A stretch of DNA of 64,000 nucleotides from Bacteroidota bacterium (GCA_016715945.1 JADJXJ010000003.1:682001-746000), one strand, 5' to 3'; numbered from the stretch's first letter, positions 7,760-15,865 are shown. Numbers and translations: made by a program. Notes: generated by a model not told the origin, from the letters alone.

Positions 7760-8221
7760 ATGGCCCGAAACGAACGCGAAAGCAAGAAAGAATATGCCCG
7801 CATCCTCTACATGCAGGGCGAGATGCAAAAAACCATAGCCGAAAAAACCGGCCTTACGCCTGTAACCATCAATAAATGGGTTAAAAACGGCGGATGGGAG
7901 GCCCTCAGGGCGGCCAGCAACATCACCCGTCCCGAGCTGGTTAACAAGTTGTTGCGCACTATAAACAACCTGCTCGACGAGGTGAACAACACCAAAGACC
8001 CCACCATGATGGTATCGCTGGGCGACCGCCTGAGCAAATTTGCCAGCACCATCGAAAAACTCGATCGCAAAGCCAGCGTGGTGGATGCCATTGAGGTGTT
8101 TATGGCCTTTAACCGCTGGATACAACACCGCCGCACCATCGATCCCGAACTGTCGCCCGAGCTGGTTCGCGCCATAAATAAATACCAGGACATTTACGTG
8201 AGCGAGCAATTGAGCAAGTGA
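7760..8221 (+). CDS. Phage terminase small subunit (HTH)
   Basis: About 153 residues, MARNERESKKEYARILYMQG. The N-terminal 45 residues are a helix-turn-helix of the kind seen in small terminases (MQKTIAEKTGLTPVTINKWV KNGGW). A helical bundle follows with a KLLRTINNLLDEVNN oligomerisation-like segment. The ATG at 7760 is chosen because the longer reading starts with a non-homologous stretch lying over the palindrome. It is followed after one base by the large subunit; together they recognise and package phage DNA. Confidence 0.75.
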   Translation: MARNERESKKEYARILYMQGEMQKTIAEKTGLTPVTINKWVKNGGWEALRAASNITRPELVNKLLRTINNLLDEVNNTKDPTMMVSLGDRLSKFASTIEKLDRKASVVDAIEVFMAFNRWIQHRRTIDPELSPELVRAINKYQDIYVSEQLSK

Positions 8222-8222
8222 T

Positions 8223-9734
8223 ATGGCCCTCAACGAAAAAAAAGCCCTCGAAGCATGGAAGGCCCATTGCCGCACCGTGCAGGAGCAAACGACCATAGAG
8301 CCCGACGAACCCCAAAGCGCAAAACTACAACGCATCAACCGGGCACTGGCCGATTACGCCTTTTTCACCGATTACTATTTCCCCCATTTTGCCAAGGTTA
8401 AAACAGCTGTTTTTCAGGTGGCTGCCGCCAACAAAATACTGCACACCCCCAACCTCAGGGGCGTGTTCATCTGGCCCAGAGCCCACGCCAAAAGCACCCA
8501 CATGGACATCATGATCCCCCTGTGGCTCAAAGCCCAAAGACAACGCGGAATAAATGTAATGGTGCTGGTGGGCAAAAGCCAGGACAATGCCAACACACTG
8601 CTGAGCGACCTTCAGGCCGAACTGCAATACAACCGGCGCTACATCAACGATTTCGGGCCGCAATACAATGCCGGCAGCTGGCAGGAAGGACAGTTTGTAA
8701 CCTCCGATGGTTGCGCCTTCTTTGCACGCGGACGCGGCCAGTCGCCCCGCGGGCTGCGCTACCGCGAACAACGCCCCGACTACATTGTGATCGACGACCT
8801 CGACGACGACGACCTCGTCGAAAACCCTGCCCGTGTCGAAAAACTTACCCTATGGGTAAAAGAAGCTTTGTTTGGTGCCCTCGACGGCGGCCGCGGACGC
8901 TTTGTGATGGTGGGAAACCTGCTGAGCAAAAACAGCGTGCTGGCCAATATAGCCGCCACTGAGGGCACATTTGTCAGCCAGATAAATATCTACGACAAAA
9001 AAGGCCACATCAGCTGGAAAGAAAAATGGAGCCCGGACGAAGTGAAACACCTCGAACAATTTATGGGCTACCGCAGCTTCCAGAAAGAATATATGAACAA
9101 CCCCATCAAACATGGGGCCGTGTTTCGCAGCCACTGGATACGCTGGACAAAGCCCATGCCATATAATAAATATGATATGCTGGTGGCCTACTGCGACCCC
9201 AGCTTCCGCTCGGGCACCAAAAACGACTACAAAGCCATCAAAGTATGGGGCAAAACAGGCACCCAGCTGCACCATCTGGAGGCCTTTGTGCGCCAATGCT
9301 CCATCACCGAGATGGTACGCTGGCTCTACGACCTGCACGAAAACCTGCCGGAAGGCACCATCTGCTACTATGTGATGGAGGCCAATTTTATGCAGGACAT
9401 GATACTCGACGAGTTTGCCACCGAAGGCAACCAACGCGGCTATCAACTGCCCATACGACCCGACCACCGCCGCAAACCCGACAAGTTTCAGCGCATCGAG
9501 GCCATTAGCCCATTGTGGGAACGCGGCTTCGTACACTACAACATCAATCGCCAAACCGATCGCGACATGCTCACCGGTATCGATCAACTCCTGAGTTTTG
9601 AAAAAGGCAGCCCCGCCCACGATGACGGCCCCGATGCCGACGAAGGCGCCATCTGGCTGTTGCAACGCCACCTTCGCACCAACTCTTTCAGCCCAAAACT
9701 GCAAAAACGCCTCAGCTCGCGTAACATATGGTAA
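8223..9734 (+). CDS. Phage terminase large subunit (Mu gp28-like)
   Basis: A protein of 503 residues. The ATPase domain has a variant Walker A (FIWPRAHAKST, about 83-92) and a Walker B (DYIVIDDLDDDD, about 186-196). The RNase H-like nuclease domain starts near VAYCDPSFRSG (Asp325), with a second acidic strand (YYVMEANF) and a later acidic cluster near DDGPDADEGA. This is the packaging motor that cuts and translocates DNA into the prohead. Its end overlaps the next small gene by 7 bases. Confidence 0.88.
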   Translation: MALNEKKALEAWKAHCRTVQEQTTIEPDEPQSAKLQRINRALADYAFFTDYYFPHFAKVKTAVFQVAAANKILHTPNLRGVFIWPRAHAKSTHMDIMIPLWLKAQRQRGINVMVLVGKSQDNANTLLSDLQAELQYNRRYINDFGPQYNAGSWQEGQFVTSDGCAFFARGRGQSPRGLRYREQRPDYIVIDDLDDDDLVENPARVEKLTLWVKEALFGALDGGRGRFVMVGNLLSKNSVLANIAATEGTFVSQINIYDKKGHISWKEKWSPDEVKHLEQFMGYRSFQKEYMNNPIKHGAVFRSHWIRWTKPMPYNKYDMLVAYCDPSFRSGTKNDYKAIKVWGKTGTQLHHLEAFVRQCSITEMVRWLYDLHENLPEGTICYYVMEANFMQDMILDEFATEGNQRGYQLPIRPDHRRKPDKFQRIEAISPLWERGFVHYNINRQTDRDMLTGIDQLLSFEKGSPAHDDGPDADEGAIWLLQRHLRTNSFSPKLQKRLSSRNIW

Positions 9735-9967
9735 CACTTATCAACAAAATCCTCTTTACCTGGCGCCTCAAACGCGCCATCAGCCTTGCCAATATCATGA
9801 CCCAGCTCACCCATCGCCGCTATTTGGTGCTCCTTCATCAAGGCAAACCCCGGGTTTTTGAGCAGCAGCAGCTCAAACAAGCCATACGCAACAAACGCTT
9901 CATCCCAGAATTTAGCCTTGATACCGCACGTAAAATTGCCCTGCACATAACCACCCCAAAATCTTGA
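9728..9967 (+). CDS. Small phage protein, unknown
   Basis: A 79-residue, strongly basic protein (MVTLINKILFTWRLKRAISL; HRRYLVLLHQGKPRVFEQQQ). It overlaps the terminase 3' end by 7 bases and ends three bases before the gp36-like gene, so it belongs to the packaging operon. I do not recognise it. Its position and size would fit a small head-completion or accessory packaging protein. Confidence 0.55.
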   Translation: MVTLINKILFTWRLKRAISLANIMTQLTHRRYLVLLHQGKPRVFEQQQLKQAIRNKRFIPEFSLDTARKIALHITTPKS

Positions 9968-9970
9968 GCG

Positions 9971-10393
9971 ATGCCTTTTTTAACCAACAACGATTATAAA
10001 GCCGTCAGCGATGCGGCCACCCTCGAAGTGCTCCATCAGAGCGACCAAGCCAACCTGCAACGTGCCGAAACCTATGCCCTGGAAGAAATCTGCAGCTACC
10101 TGCGCGCCAAATACGACATGACAGCCGCCTTCAGCGCCACTGGAGCAGAGCGCAACCCGCAACTGGTGATGATAGCTGCCGACATTGCACTTTATCACCT
10201 TGTGGCATGGCTACCCAAACGCATGGGATTCGAAATGCGCGAAATACGCTACAAACGTGCCATCGAATGGCTCGAAGCAGTACAGGCCGGCAGAGCAACC
10301 CCTAACTTGCCTCCACTCATCCAGCCCACCACTGCCAATCCGCAAAACGGCATCCGATACGGCTCGTGGAAACCTGCCACACATCAGTACTAA
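9971..10393 (+). CDS. Phage gp36-like protein (DUF1320-like head-tail joining)
   Basis: A 140-residue protein: FLTNNDYKAVSDAATLEVLH at the N-terminus, then ALEEICSYLRAKYD and LVMIAADIALYHLVAWLPKR. The order of a short N-terminal strand, an AEEEIxxYLxxKYD-like helix and a DIxLYHLxxR-like helix is the hallmark of the Mu gp36 / DUF1320 family, a probable head-tail connector. In Mu this gene lies after the major capsid gene; here it sits before the portal gene in the inverted block. Confidence 0.72.
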   Translation: MPFLTNNDYKAVSDAATLEVLHQSDQANLQRAETYALEEICSYLRAKYDMTAAFSATGAERNPQLVMIAADIALYHLVAWLPKRMGFEMREIRYKRAIEWLEAVQAGRATPNLPPLIQPTTANPQNGIRYGSWKPATHQY

Positions 10394-10410
10394 AAACCAA
10401 GCTCAAAGCC

Positions 10411-11610
10411 ATGAAAACAAAGGAGATGCTCCTGGCAATGCAAAATGCCAACGAACGCCAACGCATCAAAAGCATGCTCATCGAACTGGCCGTGCGCACC
10501 CAGCACCTCACTAAAAAAGACATAGGCACCTGGCGGCAGGCATGGCAACTGGCTATCAATACCGAAAACCCCCGCCGCTCACACCTCTACGACGTTTATA
10601 CCGACGTGGACGTGGACATGCACTTGACAGGTGCCATAGCCCAACGCAAAAACATGGTGCTCAAAAAGGCTTTCAGGCTGGTGGATGCCTCGGGCAAAGA
10701 AGTGCGCCAGGCTACAGAACTGCTCGAAACCGAATGGTTTAAAGATTTTATGAGCCATGCCCTCGACAGCCGCTTCTGGGGGCACTCGCTCATACAGTTT
10801 GGCGACATCATCACCCTTGGGGGTAAACGCATGTTCGAGCAGGTGAGCCTGGTGCCAAGGCGCCACGTGGTGCCCGAACATGGCATCATCCTGCGCAATG
10901 CCGACGACGAACACAGCAAAGGCATCAGCTACCGAAACAGCAACCTGGCCAATTGGTGCATCGAAGCAGGCAAACCTCATGACCTGGGCCTGTTGCTCAA
11001 ATGTGCACCCCATGCCCTAAGCAAAAAAAACATGATGGCCTTCTGGGACGGCTTTGGCGAACTCTTTGGCATGCCCATACGCATAGGCAAGACCATCAGC
11101 CGCGACCCCAACGAAATAAGCAAAATAGAGCAAATGCTGGGCGATATGGGCGCCGCCGCCTGGGGTCTCTTTCCCGAAGGCACCGAAATACAAATCGTCG
11201 AAAGCTCGCGCGGCGATGCCTTCAACGTGTACGACCAACGCATCGAACGCTGTAACAGCGAAATGAGCAAAGGTATCCTCAACCAAACCATGACCATCGA
11301 CGAAGGTGCCTCGCTCAGCCAAAGCCAGGTACACCTGCAAATCTTCCAAAATGTCATCGAAGCCGATGCCGATATGCTGCGCGATTTGGTCAACAACCGC
11401 CTGCTGCCCTTTATGCTCATGCACGGTTTTCAGGTGCAGGGCCTGCGCTTCGAATGGGACGACAGCATCGACTACAGCCCCGACCAGCAAAAAAACATCG
11501 AACAAATGCTGCTCGACGCCGGCTATGAAATAGACCCGGCATACTTTACTGAAAAATACAACATCCCCGTCAGTGCCCGCAAAACCGACCCTGCGGCTTT
11601 TTTTTTCTGA
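10411..11610 (+). CDS. Phage portal protein (Mu gp29, DUF935-like)
   Basis: About 399 residues, starting MKTKEMLLAMQNANERQRIK; the ATG at 10411 is taken because the upstream one lies inside the preceding gene. Portal features are SHLYDVYTDVDVDMHLTGAI, EWFKDFMSHALDSRFWGHSL, FWDGFGELFGMPIRIGK and MTIDEGASLSQSQVH, all typical of DUF935 portals. It forms the dodecameric ring at the capsid vertex. The 3' end carries a run of nine T and the product ends AAFFF before TGA at 11608; the -1 frame continues without a stop into the MuF-like gene. Confidence 0.85.
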   Translation: MKTKEMLLAMQNANERQRIKSMLIELAVRTQHLTKKDIGTWRQAWQLAINTENPRRSHLYDVYTDVDVDMHLTGAIAQRKNMVLKKAFRLVDASGKEVRQATELLETEWFKDFMSHALDSRFWGHSLIQFGDIITLGGKRMFEQVSLVPRRHVVPEHGIILRNADDEHSKGISYRNSNLANWCIEAGKPHDLGLLLKCAPHALSKKNMMAFWDGFGELFGMPIRIGKTISRDPNEISKIEQMLGDMGAAAWGLFPEGTEIQIVESSRGDAFNVYDQRIERCNSEMSKGILNQTMTIDEGASLSQSQVHLQIFQNVIEADADMLRDLVNNRLLPFMLMHGFQVQGLRFEWDDSIDYSPDQQKNIEQMLLDAGYEIDPAYFTEKYNIPVSARKTDPAAFFF

Positions 11611-12872
11611 ACCCCCAATGCTACTACCGGGGGCTGCATTCAGCCATTGATGAACTGTATCACAACCACCATCATCATATCCAATTAGCCGACAAAAAAG
11701 GCTCTTCTATCAACAAGAAAATTTTTGATGCAGCAATCGAATGGCTGCATAACAATAAGGGTTTCGAGCCTGAAAACCTCGCCGACGAACCACCAGCAGC
11801 CCTCGTAAACGAAATTTACCGCGTTTTTAAACGGGCGGTCAAAACAGGGCTTCAGAATGGCATCAGGCACGATGTTCCGCAAGCGCTTTCTGCAGCACTC
11901 GACCGAAACATCTTCGTTTTCTCCGGCCTCAAAACCTATCACCAACTCAGGCAGGCCTCACAAATGCTCAAAGACGAAAAAGGCAACATCAAACCCTTCA
12001 GCCGCTTCAGACAGGAAATAACAAGCCTTTATCAAACCTATAACGTTCGTTACCTCGAGGCCGAATACAACTTTGCCGCTGCCTCAGCACAAATGGCAGC
12101 CAAATGGAGCGACTTCGAACAGGACGGCGACCAGTACAACCTGCAGTTTCGCACCTCCAACGATGAAAAGGTCAGGGCATCGCACGCTGCACTGCACAAC
12201 ACCACACTCCCGCCCTCCGATCCCTTCTGGGACAACTACATACCGCCCCTCGACTGGAACTGCCGCTGCACCGTGGTGCAGGTGCTCAAAAACAAATATC
12301 CACTGACCAACAGCGCCCAGGCCATCAGAAACGGCGAAGCAGCCACCACACGTATTGATAAAAACGGCGTCAATCGGGCCGCCATGTTTCGCTTCAATCC
12401 CGGCAAGCAAAAGGTCATCTTCCCCCAAAACCATCCATATTTCAAGGTGCAGCAAAGGGTGAAAGATGTGATAGATTCACTGTTAACATCCTATTCGGAA
12501 AAAGCAAAAGCCGCCAAGGGACTTGTAAGCTGGTATAAGCAAAACTTGCCTACCACAAAGATTGGAAAGTTCGATGCAAGAAGATTTGAAGTAAAAGCCG
12601 CTATGTTGGATCAGCCGGTCGTTGTGAATGCAAATTTTTACAACGAACTCATTTATAAGTACAGAAACGACAAACGCTACATATTAAAACTGGAAATAGC
12701 AAAAAAGGCACATGAATTAATTGGGGTAGCCGATTTCGTGTCTCAGGAAGACGCCAGACACGGAAACAACAGATTCAATGTTTACACCACGTCGCACAAC
12801 GGCCTACTCGTAATTATGAAGGTGAAAATTACCAAAGATGGCAACTTCCTACATCACTTAGTAATAAAGTAA
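11607..12872 (+). CDS. MuF-like head morphogenesis protein with C-terminal toxin-like domain; start unclear
   Basis: The open frame runs from within the portal gene to 12872. From the CTG at 11607 it would be 421 residues; the first in-frame ATG is only at 11964 (302 residues) and would remove about 119 codons that read as real protein (YYRGLHSAIDELY...). The MuF core is clear: HAALHNTTLPPSDPFWDNYI PPLDWNCRC. The last ~125 residues (from about AKGLVSWYKQNL) are a separate, more AT-rich domain with NAHFYNEL-like helices and a final HHLVIK strand, resembling the phage Barnase/EndoU/RelE-like nuclease tails known from MuF proteins. Expression may need -1 slippage at T9 (11598-11606), a non-ATG start, or the frame may be broken by one base in G5 (11629-11633). 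Confidence 0.65.
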   Translation: MNPQCYYRGLHSAIDELYHNHHHHIQLADKKGSSINKKIFDAAIEWLHNNKGFEPENLADEPPAALVNEIYRVFKRAVKTGLQNGIRHDVPQALSAALDRNIFVFSGLKTYHQLRQASQMLKDEKGNIKPFSRFRQEITSLYQTYNVRYLEAEYNFAAASAQMAAKWSDFEQDGDQYNLQFRTSNDEKVRASHAALHNTTLPPSDPFWDNYIPPLDWNCRCTVVQVLKNKYPLTNSAQAIRNGEAATTRIDKNGVNRAAMFRFNPGKQKVIFPQNHPYFKVQQRVKDVIDSLLTSYSEKAKAAKGLVSWYKQNLPTTKIGKFDARRFEVKAAMLDQPVVVNANFYNELIYKYRNDKRYILKLEIAKKAHELIGVADFVSQEDARHGNNRFNVYTTSHNGLLVIMKVKITKDGNFLHHLVIK

Positions 12873-13009
12873 ATCCCCTCCGTCGCCTTCCCCGTGCTTG
12901 CGCTGAGGATAACTTGAGGGGCTTTACTTTTCTTGTGATACAAAGATAGATAAACTGCCAAACAAAAGTCAAGAAAAAATTGAATAAATTTTCGTAAAAA
13001 TCAAAAATA
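12873..13009. other. AT-rich gap with terminator-like hairpin after the MuF gene
   Basis: CCCCTC (12875-12880) can pair with GAGGGG (12916-12921), followed by CTTTACTTTTCTT, a weak terminator-like shape with a long loop. The rest is A/T-rich and leads to the start of the gpG-like gene. No gene for an immunity protein to the toxin-like domain is evident here. Confidence 0.35.
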
Positions 13010-13552
13010 ATGTATAATCCGGTGAAGCAAATACTAAAAGACCTTTCTGTTGGATTATTAGACGAGTTCGACCGCAACTTTGAGCGAAAGGCTTTTTTCG
13101 ATCAGCCTTGGCCGGCCCGCAGGCTCAACACCCGAGGCAGCCTGCTTGTAGTGCGTGGTGGCGGTGGGCTGCGCGGTTCGTTGCGGGCACAAATCAACCA
13201 AAACAGCATCACATTCAGCAGTCATCAACGCCATGCAGCATTGCACAACGAGGGCGGAAGCATTGTTGTAACCGAGCGAATGAAACGCTTTTTTTGGGCC
13301 ATGCACTACAGGTTTGCCTCGCGCATGCGCTACCGCAAAGACGGCAAGCCGGGCAAAAAAAGCCTGAGCCTGGGCGAGCAGGCCCAATATTACCAAAATC
13401 TTGCCCTGATGCGCACCGGCAGCAGCATCAACATGCCCCGGCGCCGCTTCATTGGCCCGCATCCGCAGGTTGACAACATTGTGCGGCAAGTGGCCGACCA
13501 GCATATGCAAGGCATTCAAACCATGCTTAAACAGCTTTTAAAACCCAGATAA
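13010..13552 (+). CDS. Phage virion morphogenesis protein (Mu gpG-like)
   Basis: A protein of 180 residues. The motif order matches the Mu gpG / tail-completion (Phage_tail_S) family: FDQPWPARRLNTRGSLLVV, then GGLRGSLRAQINQNSITFSS and HAALHNEGG, the conserved core in which the HNEGG turn is characteristic. A basic C-terminal half ends with RRRFIGPHPQVDNIV. It probably seals the tail end that docks onto the head. One of the few genes here preceded by a clearly A/T-rich leader. Confidence 0.75.
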   Translation: MYNPVKQILKDLSVGLLDEFDRNFERKAFFDQPWPARRLNTRGSLLVVRGGGGLRGSLRAQINQNSITFSSHQRHAALHNEGGSIVVTERMKRFFWAMHYRFASRMRYRKDGKPGKKSLSLGEQAQYYQNLALMRTGSSINMPRRRFIGPHPQVDNIVRQVADQHMQGIQTMLKQLLKPR

Positions 13553-14080
13553 ATGAGACAGCAACTCTTTCTTGCGCTGGTGCAACGCCTGCAACTGTTG
13601 TGCCGGCATCCCAACGGCAGCTTCTACATGCACAGCCAGGCCGGCCATGAACATCAGGTGTTCAGACATTTCGATCTTTGGAGCCCCATGCTCGAGTGGC
13701 TCGACGAAGAACCGCCCTTTGCCCTGCCTGCACTGTTCATTGAGTTTGCCCCCATCCAATGGCGGCAACAAAGTCAGGGCATTCGAGATGCCACCATCAC
13801 CTTGCGCCTGCACATTGTGGCACGCCGCAGGCAACCTTCGCGCAATCCGGCACAGGGACAATCGATGCCTACGGATTATCTTGCACTGCCCGATGGCCTG
13901 CAGTTGTGCCTGCACGGCTTCAAAACAGGTTCCTTCGCTACATTTACCAACACCCTGAGTGAAACCGATCACCAGTTAGACGAGCTGGCACACCTTGTAG
14001 AAACCTACACCACCCTGGCCACCGACAGCATTGCCCATTGGCCTAACATCACCCAATCAGCCCAGCTTGTTATCGAATGA
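13553..14080 (+). CDS. Phage tail terminator-like protein (Mu gp37-like position)
   Basis: A protein of 175 residues, MRQQLFLALVQRLQLLCRHP. The start is immediately after the gpG-like stop. The segments FRHFDLWSPMLEWLDEEPPF, PALFIEFAPIQWRQQSQGIR and DATITLRLHIVARRR suggest an alpha/beta fold of the small tail-terminator class. I cannot name the family firmly; gene order (after gpG) corresponds to Mu gp37. It is the last gene of the plus-strand packaging block. Confidence 0.55.
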   Translation: MRQQLFLALVQRLQLLCRHPNGSFYMHSQAGHEHQVFRHFDLWSPMLEWLDEEPPFALPALFIEFAPIQWRQQSQGIRDATITLRLHIVARRRQPSRNPAQGQSMPTDYLALPDGLQLCLHGFKTGSFATFTNTLSETDHQLDELAHLVETYTTLATDSIAHWPNITQSAQLVIE

Positions 14081-14082
14081 AC

Positions 14083-14109
14083 AATAAAAAAGCCGCCCGG
14101 GCGGGCGGC
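14083..14109 (-). terminator. Intrinsic terminator of the early operon
   Basis: Read on the minus strand: GCCGCCC, loop GCCC, GGGCGGC, then TTTTTT ATT. This is a perfect 7-bp GC stem followed by a U-tract, placed at the end of the minus-strand early operon and in the convergent gap with the plus-strand packaging block. Confidence 0.85.
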
Positions 14110-14144
14110 AAGGCAGGGCTGGTGTTGTGTAAAAAAGCGGGGAA

Positions 14145-14402
14145 CTAAAATAAACGCAATTGCCCTGCATTATTGGCTTTGTCGGTTAGGTCGGCCTCGT
14201 TGCGCGTTAGCCTCATATAGCGCCAAAAAGTGGTCAGGCTCATGGGATATATCTTCACCACTATGTTTCGATACACCCATTTTCGGTTTCTGTCCTGACG
14301 GCCGGGCTCGTAATGCTCGTCAACCATCTGACGGATCAGCCTGGCCTTACGCATGGTGTTGGCCGCACGTGTCTGGGCCATTTTCTCGTGTCTCACTCTC
14401 AT
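14145..14402 (-). CDS. Small basic phage protein, unknown
   Basis: Up to 85 residues, rich in Arg/Lys (QDRNRKWVYRNIVVKIYPMS, then LTTFWRYMRLTRNE). It overlaps the end of the gene before it by 56 bases if the ATG at 14402 is used; the ATGs at 14381 and 14354 would shorten or nearly remove the overlap. The TTFWRYMRLT phrase resembles a DNA-binding helix. It is the last gene of the early operon, just before the terminator. Confidence 0.55.
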   Translation of the reverse strand: MRVRHEKMAQTRAANTMRKARLIRQMVDEHYEPGRQDRNRKWVYRNIVVKIYPMSLTTFWRYMRLTRNEADLTDKANNAGQLRLF

Positions 14403-14571
14403 TGATTGCTAATTTTGCTCGTTCAATCAATATACTGCACCAGCTTGCCGTGGCGTGCATACGGGCAATGTGGTGGCTCAGATTGCCGCTGCTCACACGC
14501 CCGAGTTCGGCAAGCAGATCGCATAAATATTCCGTTGCCTCGTCCAGGTGTTTTTTGGCTTCGGCGCTCAT
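14347..14571 (-). CDS. Small phage protein, unknown
   Basis: A 74-residue helical protein (MSAEAKKHLDEATEYLCDLL AELGRV) with a run of His/Ala-rich helix in the middle (HHIARMHATASWCSILIERA). The ATG at 14571 overlaps the stop of the upstream gene by 4 bases, the coupling seen throughout this operon. No family recognised. Confidence 0.55.
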   Translation of the reverse strand: MSAEAKKHLDEATEYLCDLLAELGRVSSGNLSHHIARMHATASWCSILIERAKLAINESETRENGPDTCGQHHA

Positions 14572-14948
14572 GTTTGCCGGTCTATCTGGTTAATCACGCG
14601 CCTGGCTGTGTTGAGCTCAAAACTGGCTGCAGGCAAAAACATCATCTCGTCCAATGCCTGCATCAGACAATGAGCCTGCATCAGGTCGAGCTTTATCTTC
14701 TGCTTCCGGCTCACCTTGAGCAAGCCAGGCCTGAGCTTTTTTTCCACTATGCGCAGGCATTGCTGCAAATGGGCTTTGCCGGCCAAATCGTCGGCATGCT
14801 CAATACCGCTGAATACCCACATGGCAAGCATGTTCTTGAGGGTTTCCGTCTCGTCGCGGCTAAGCTCGAGCTCAATTTTACTACCTAAAAGCACCATAAG
14901 GCTTTCGGCTTTCCATTTAGCTGCATGGGTTTCGGTTAGTTGTTCCAT
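14568..14948 (-). CDS. Helical phage protein, unknown
   Basis: About 126 residues starting MEQLTETHAAKWKAESLMVL. The ATG at 14948 lies inside the last codons of the preceding gene (13-base overlap); the longer upstream reading covers that gene in another frame and is rejected. It is all-alpha and charged, with KIELELSRDETETLKNMLAM and KAHLQQCLRIVEKKLRP. Function unknown; early-operon context suggests a replication or regulation role. Confidence 0.55.
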   Translation of the reverse strand: MEQLTETHAAKWKAESLMVLLGSKIELELSRDETETLKNMLAMWVFSGIEHADDLAGKAHLQQCLRIVEKKLRPGLLKVSRKQKIKLDLMQAHCLMQALDEMMFLPAASFELNTARRVINQIDRQT

Positions 14949-15355
14949 AGTTCTGCATTTAGATAGGTTTCGGCATATTTTTTGGGTGTTCCGGGATAGA
15001 CACTTTGCTCGTAGCGAGTAATGTATCGGTAGGCTTTTATTTGGTCGGCCCGGCTTAGGCGGTTCCAAATTTTCAAGGCCTTTTTTTTGCTGCTACGCAG
15101 CTTTTCGTTGTAGCGGTTCCAAAACATTTCGAAGCTGATTTCCTGCTCAATGGGTGTAAACCTGGCAGTGGGAGAGTTTTCGAGAAATGTTTTAATCTGT
15201 GCCAGCTCGCGAGGAAGTCGGCGCAGCAAAAACACCTGTTGTCCCTCGGTGAGGTTGGCCCCCGAGGCGTCGTAGCGCACCAGCAGGCCATTGTCGTCGA
15301 AATCAAATATTACTTCGCCTTCAAAGGCGCTCGAGGTGAGGCTGTAGGTAATCAT
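14936..15355 (-). CDS. Phage early protein with C-terminal replication-type helix domain, unknown
   Basis: A 139-residue protein. The N-terminal half is beta-rich (GEVIFDFDDNGLLVRYDASG). The C-terminal half has a recurrent phage/plasmid motif, FEMFWNRYNEKLRSSKKKAL KIWNRLSRADQIKAYRYITR, close to the small helical domain found at the end of replication-associated proteins where an FWxxYP...K..A...W..L core recurs. The ATG at 15355 overlaps the upstream stop by four bases. No specific function assigned. Confidence 0.6.
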   Translation of the reverse strand: MITYSLTSSAFEGEVIFDFDDNGLLVRYDASGANLTEGQQVFLLRRLPRELAQIKTFLENSPTARFTPIEQEISFEMFWNRYNEKLRSSKKKALKIWNRLSRADQIKAYRYITRYEQSVYPGTPKKYAETYLNAELWNN

Positions 15356-15768
15356 AACAGGGTGCTTTTTACGAATCGTTCAAATTGGGTGAGCAGTTTG
15401 GGCAATTCGGCTGATTTGTAGTGCCTGAGCGGCTTATGAAGATATCCGTATTTAAGCATCCAGCCATCCAGCCGGGCATTGTCAACCACAAGGCGGGCTG
15501 CCTGATGGTCGGGCACCGTCCAGCCAAGGCTGTAGCAAAGGCTGTAGATGCGCCGTTTCATGCGCTTTGCGGCTTCGTAGGGTTGCTGGTCGGCAAAGCC
15601 CTGTTGCAGGCTATTGATGAGGCCTGCTATTTCCTGCTGGCTCATCTGGCTGCTCCTTTGGGTGCGTCCTCCGGTGTGGGTTAGCACCAGTTCAGCCTTC
15701 ATGTCCATGAGGCCGCGTTTGGCCAGCAGAGCGTGCAGTATGCGTTTTTGTTTTGCGTTTGCATTCAT
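15352..15768 (-). CDS. GemA/gp16-like regulatory protein (DUF1018-like)
   Basis: A 138-residue protein. It has the pattern of the Mu gp16/GemA family: an N-terminal helix ending with a short GRTQRSSQMSQQE linker, then AKRMKRRIYSLCYSLGW and the C-terminal ARLDGWMLKYGYLHKPLRHY, where the GWMxxYGxxxKPL stretch is the recurring core. In Mu this protein modulates host gene expression and replication. It overlaps a small membrane-protein ORF at its 5' end. Confidence 0.6.
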   Translation of the reverse strand: MNANAKQKRILHALLAKRGLMDMKAELVLTHTGGRTQRSSQMSQQEIAGLINSLQQGFADQQPYEAAKRMKRRIYSLCYSLGWTVPDHQAARLVVDNARLDGWMLKYGYLHKPLRHYKSAELPKLLTQFERFVKSTLL

Positions 15769-15865
15769 AACGTCTTATTTCAAAGTGTTTTGCAATAAGC
15801 CAGCCTACAATCAGCAGTTCGAAGGCCAACACCATAAAACCCAGGGTGTAAAGCATATTGATCAT
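15692..15865 (-). CDS. Small single-span membrane protein
   Basis: A 57-residue frame beginning MINMLYTLGFMVLAFELLIV GWLIAK, one clear membrane helix, followed by a basic His/Lys/Arg tail. Its ATG (15865) overlaps the stop of the DnaA-like gene as ATGA, the coupling used by neighbouring genes. It extends 77 bases into the GemA-like gene in another frame, so the tail may be fortuitous even if the helix is real. Confidence 0.45.
   Translation of the reverse strand: MINMLYTLGFMVLAFELLIVGWLIAKHFEIRRYECKRKTKTHTARSAGQTRPHGHEG

Noticed and set aside
12829..13077. Minus-strand ORF of 82 residues after the MuF gene, as a possible immunity gene for the toxin
   Set aside because: It overlaps both neighbours, has poor composition and no start signal. 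An immunity protein would be expected in the same operon and strand.
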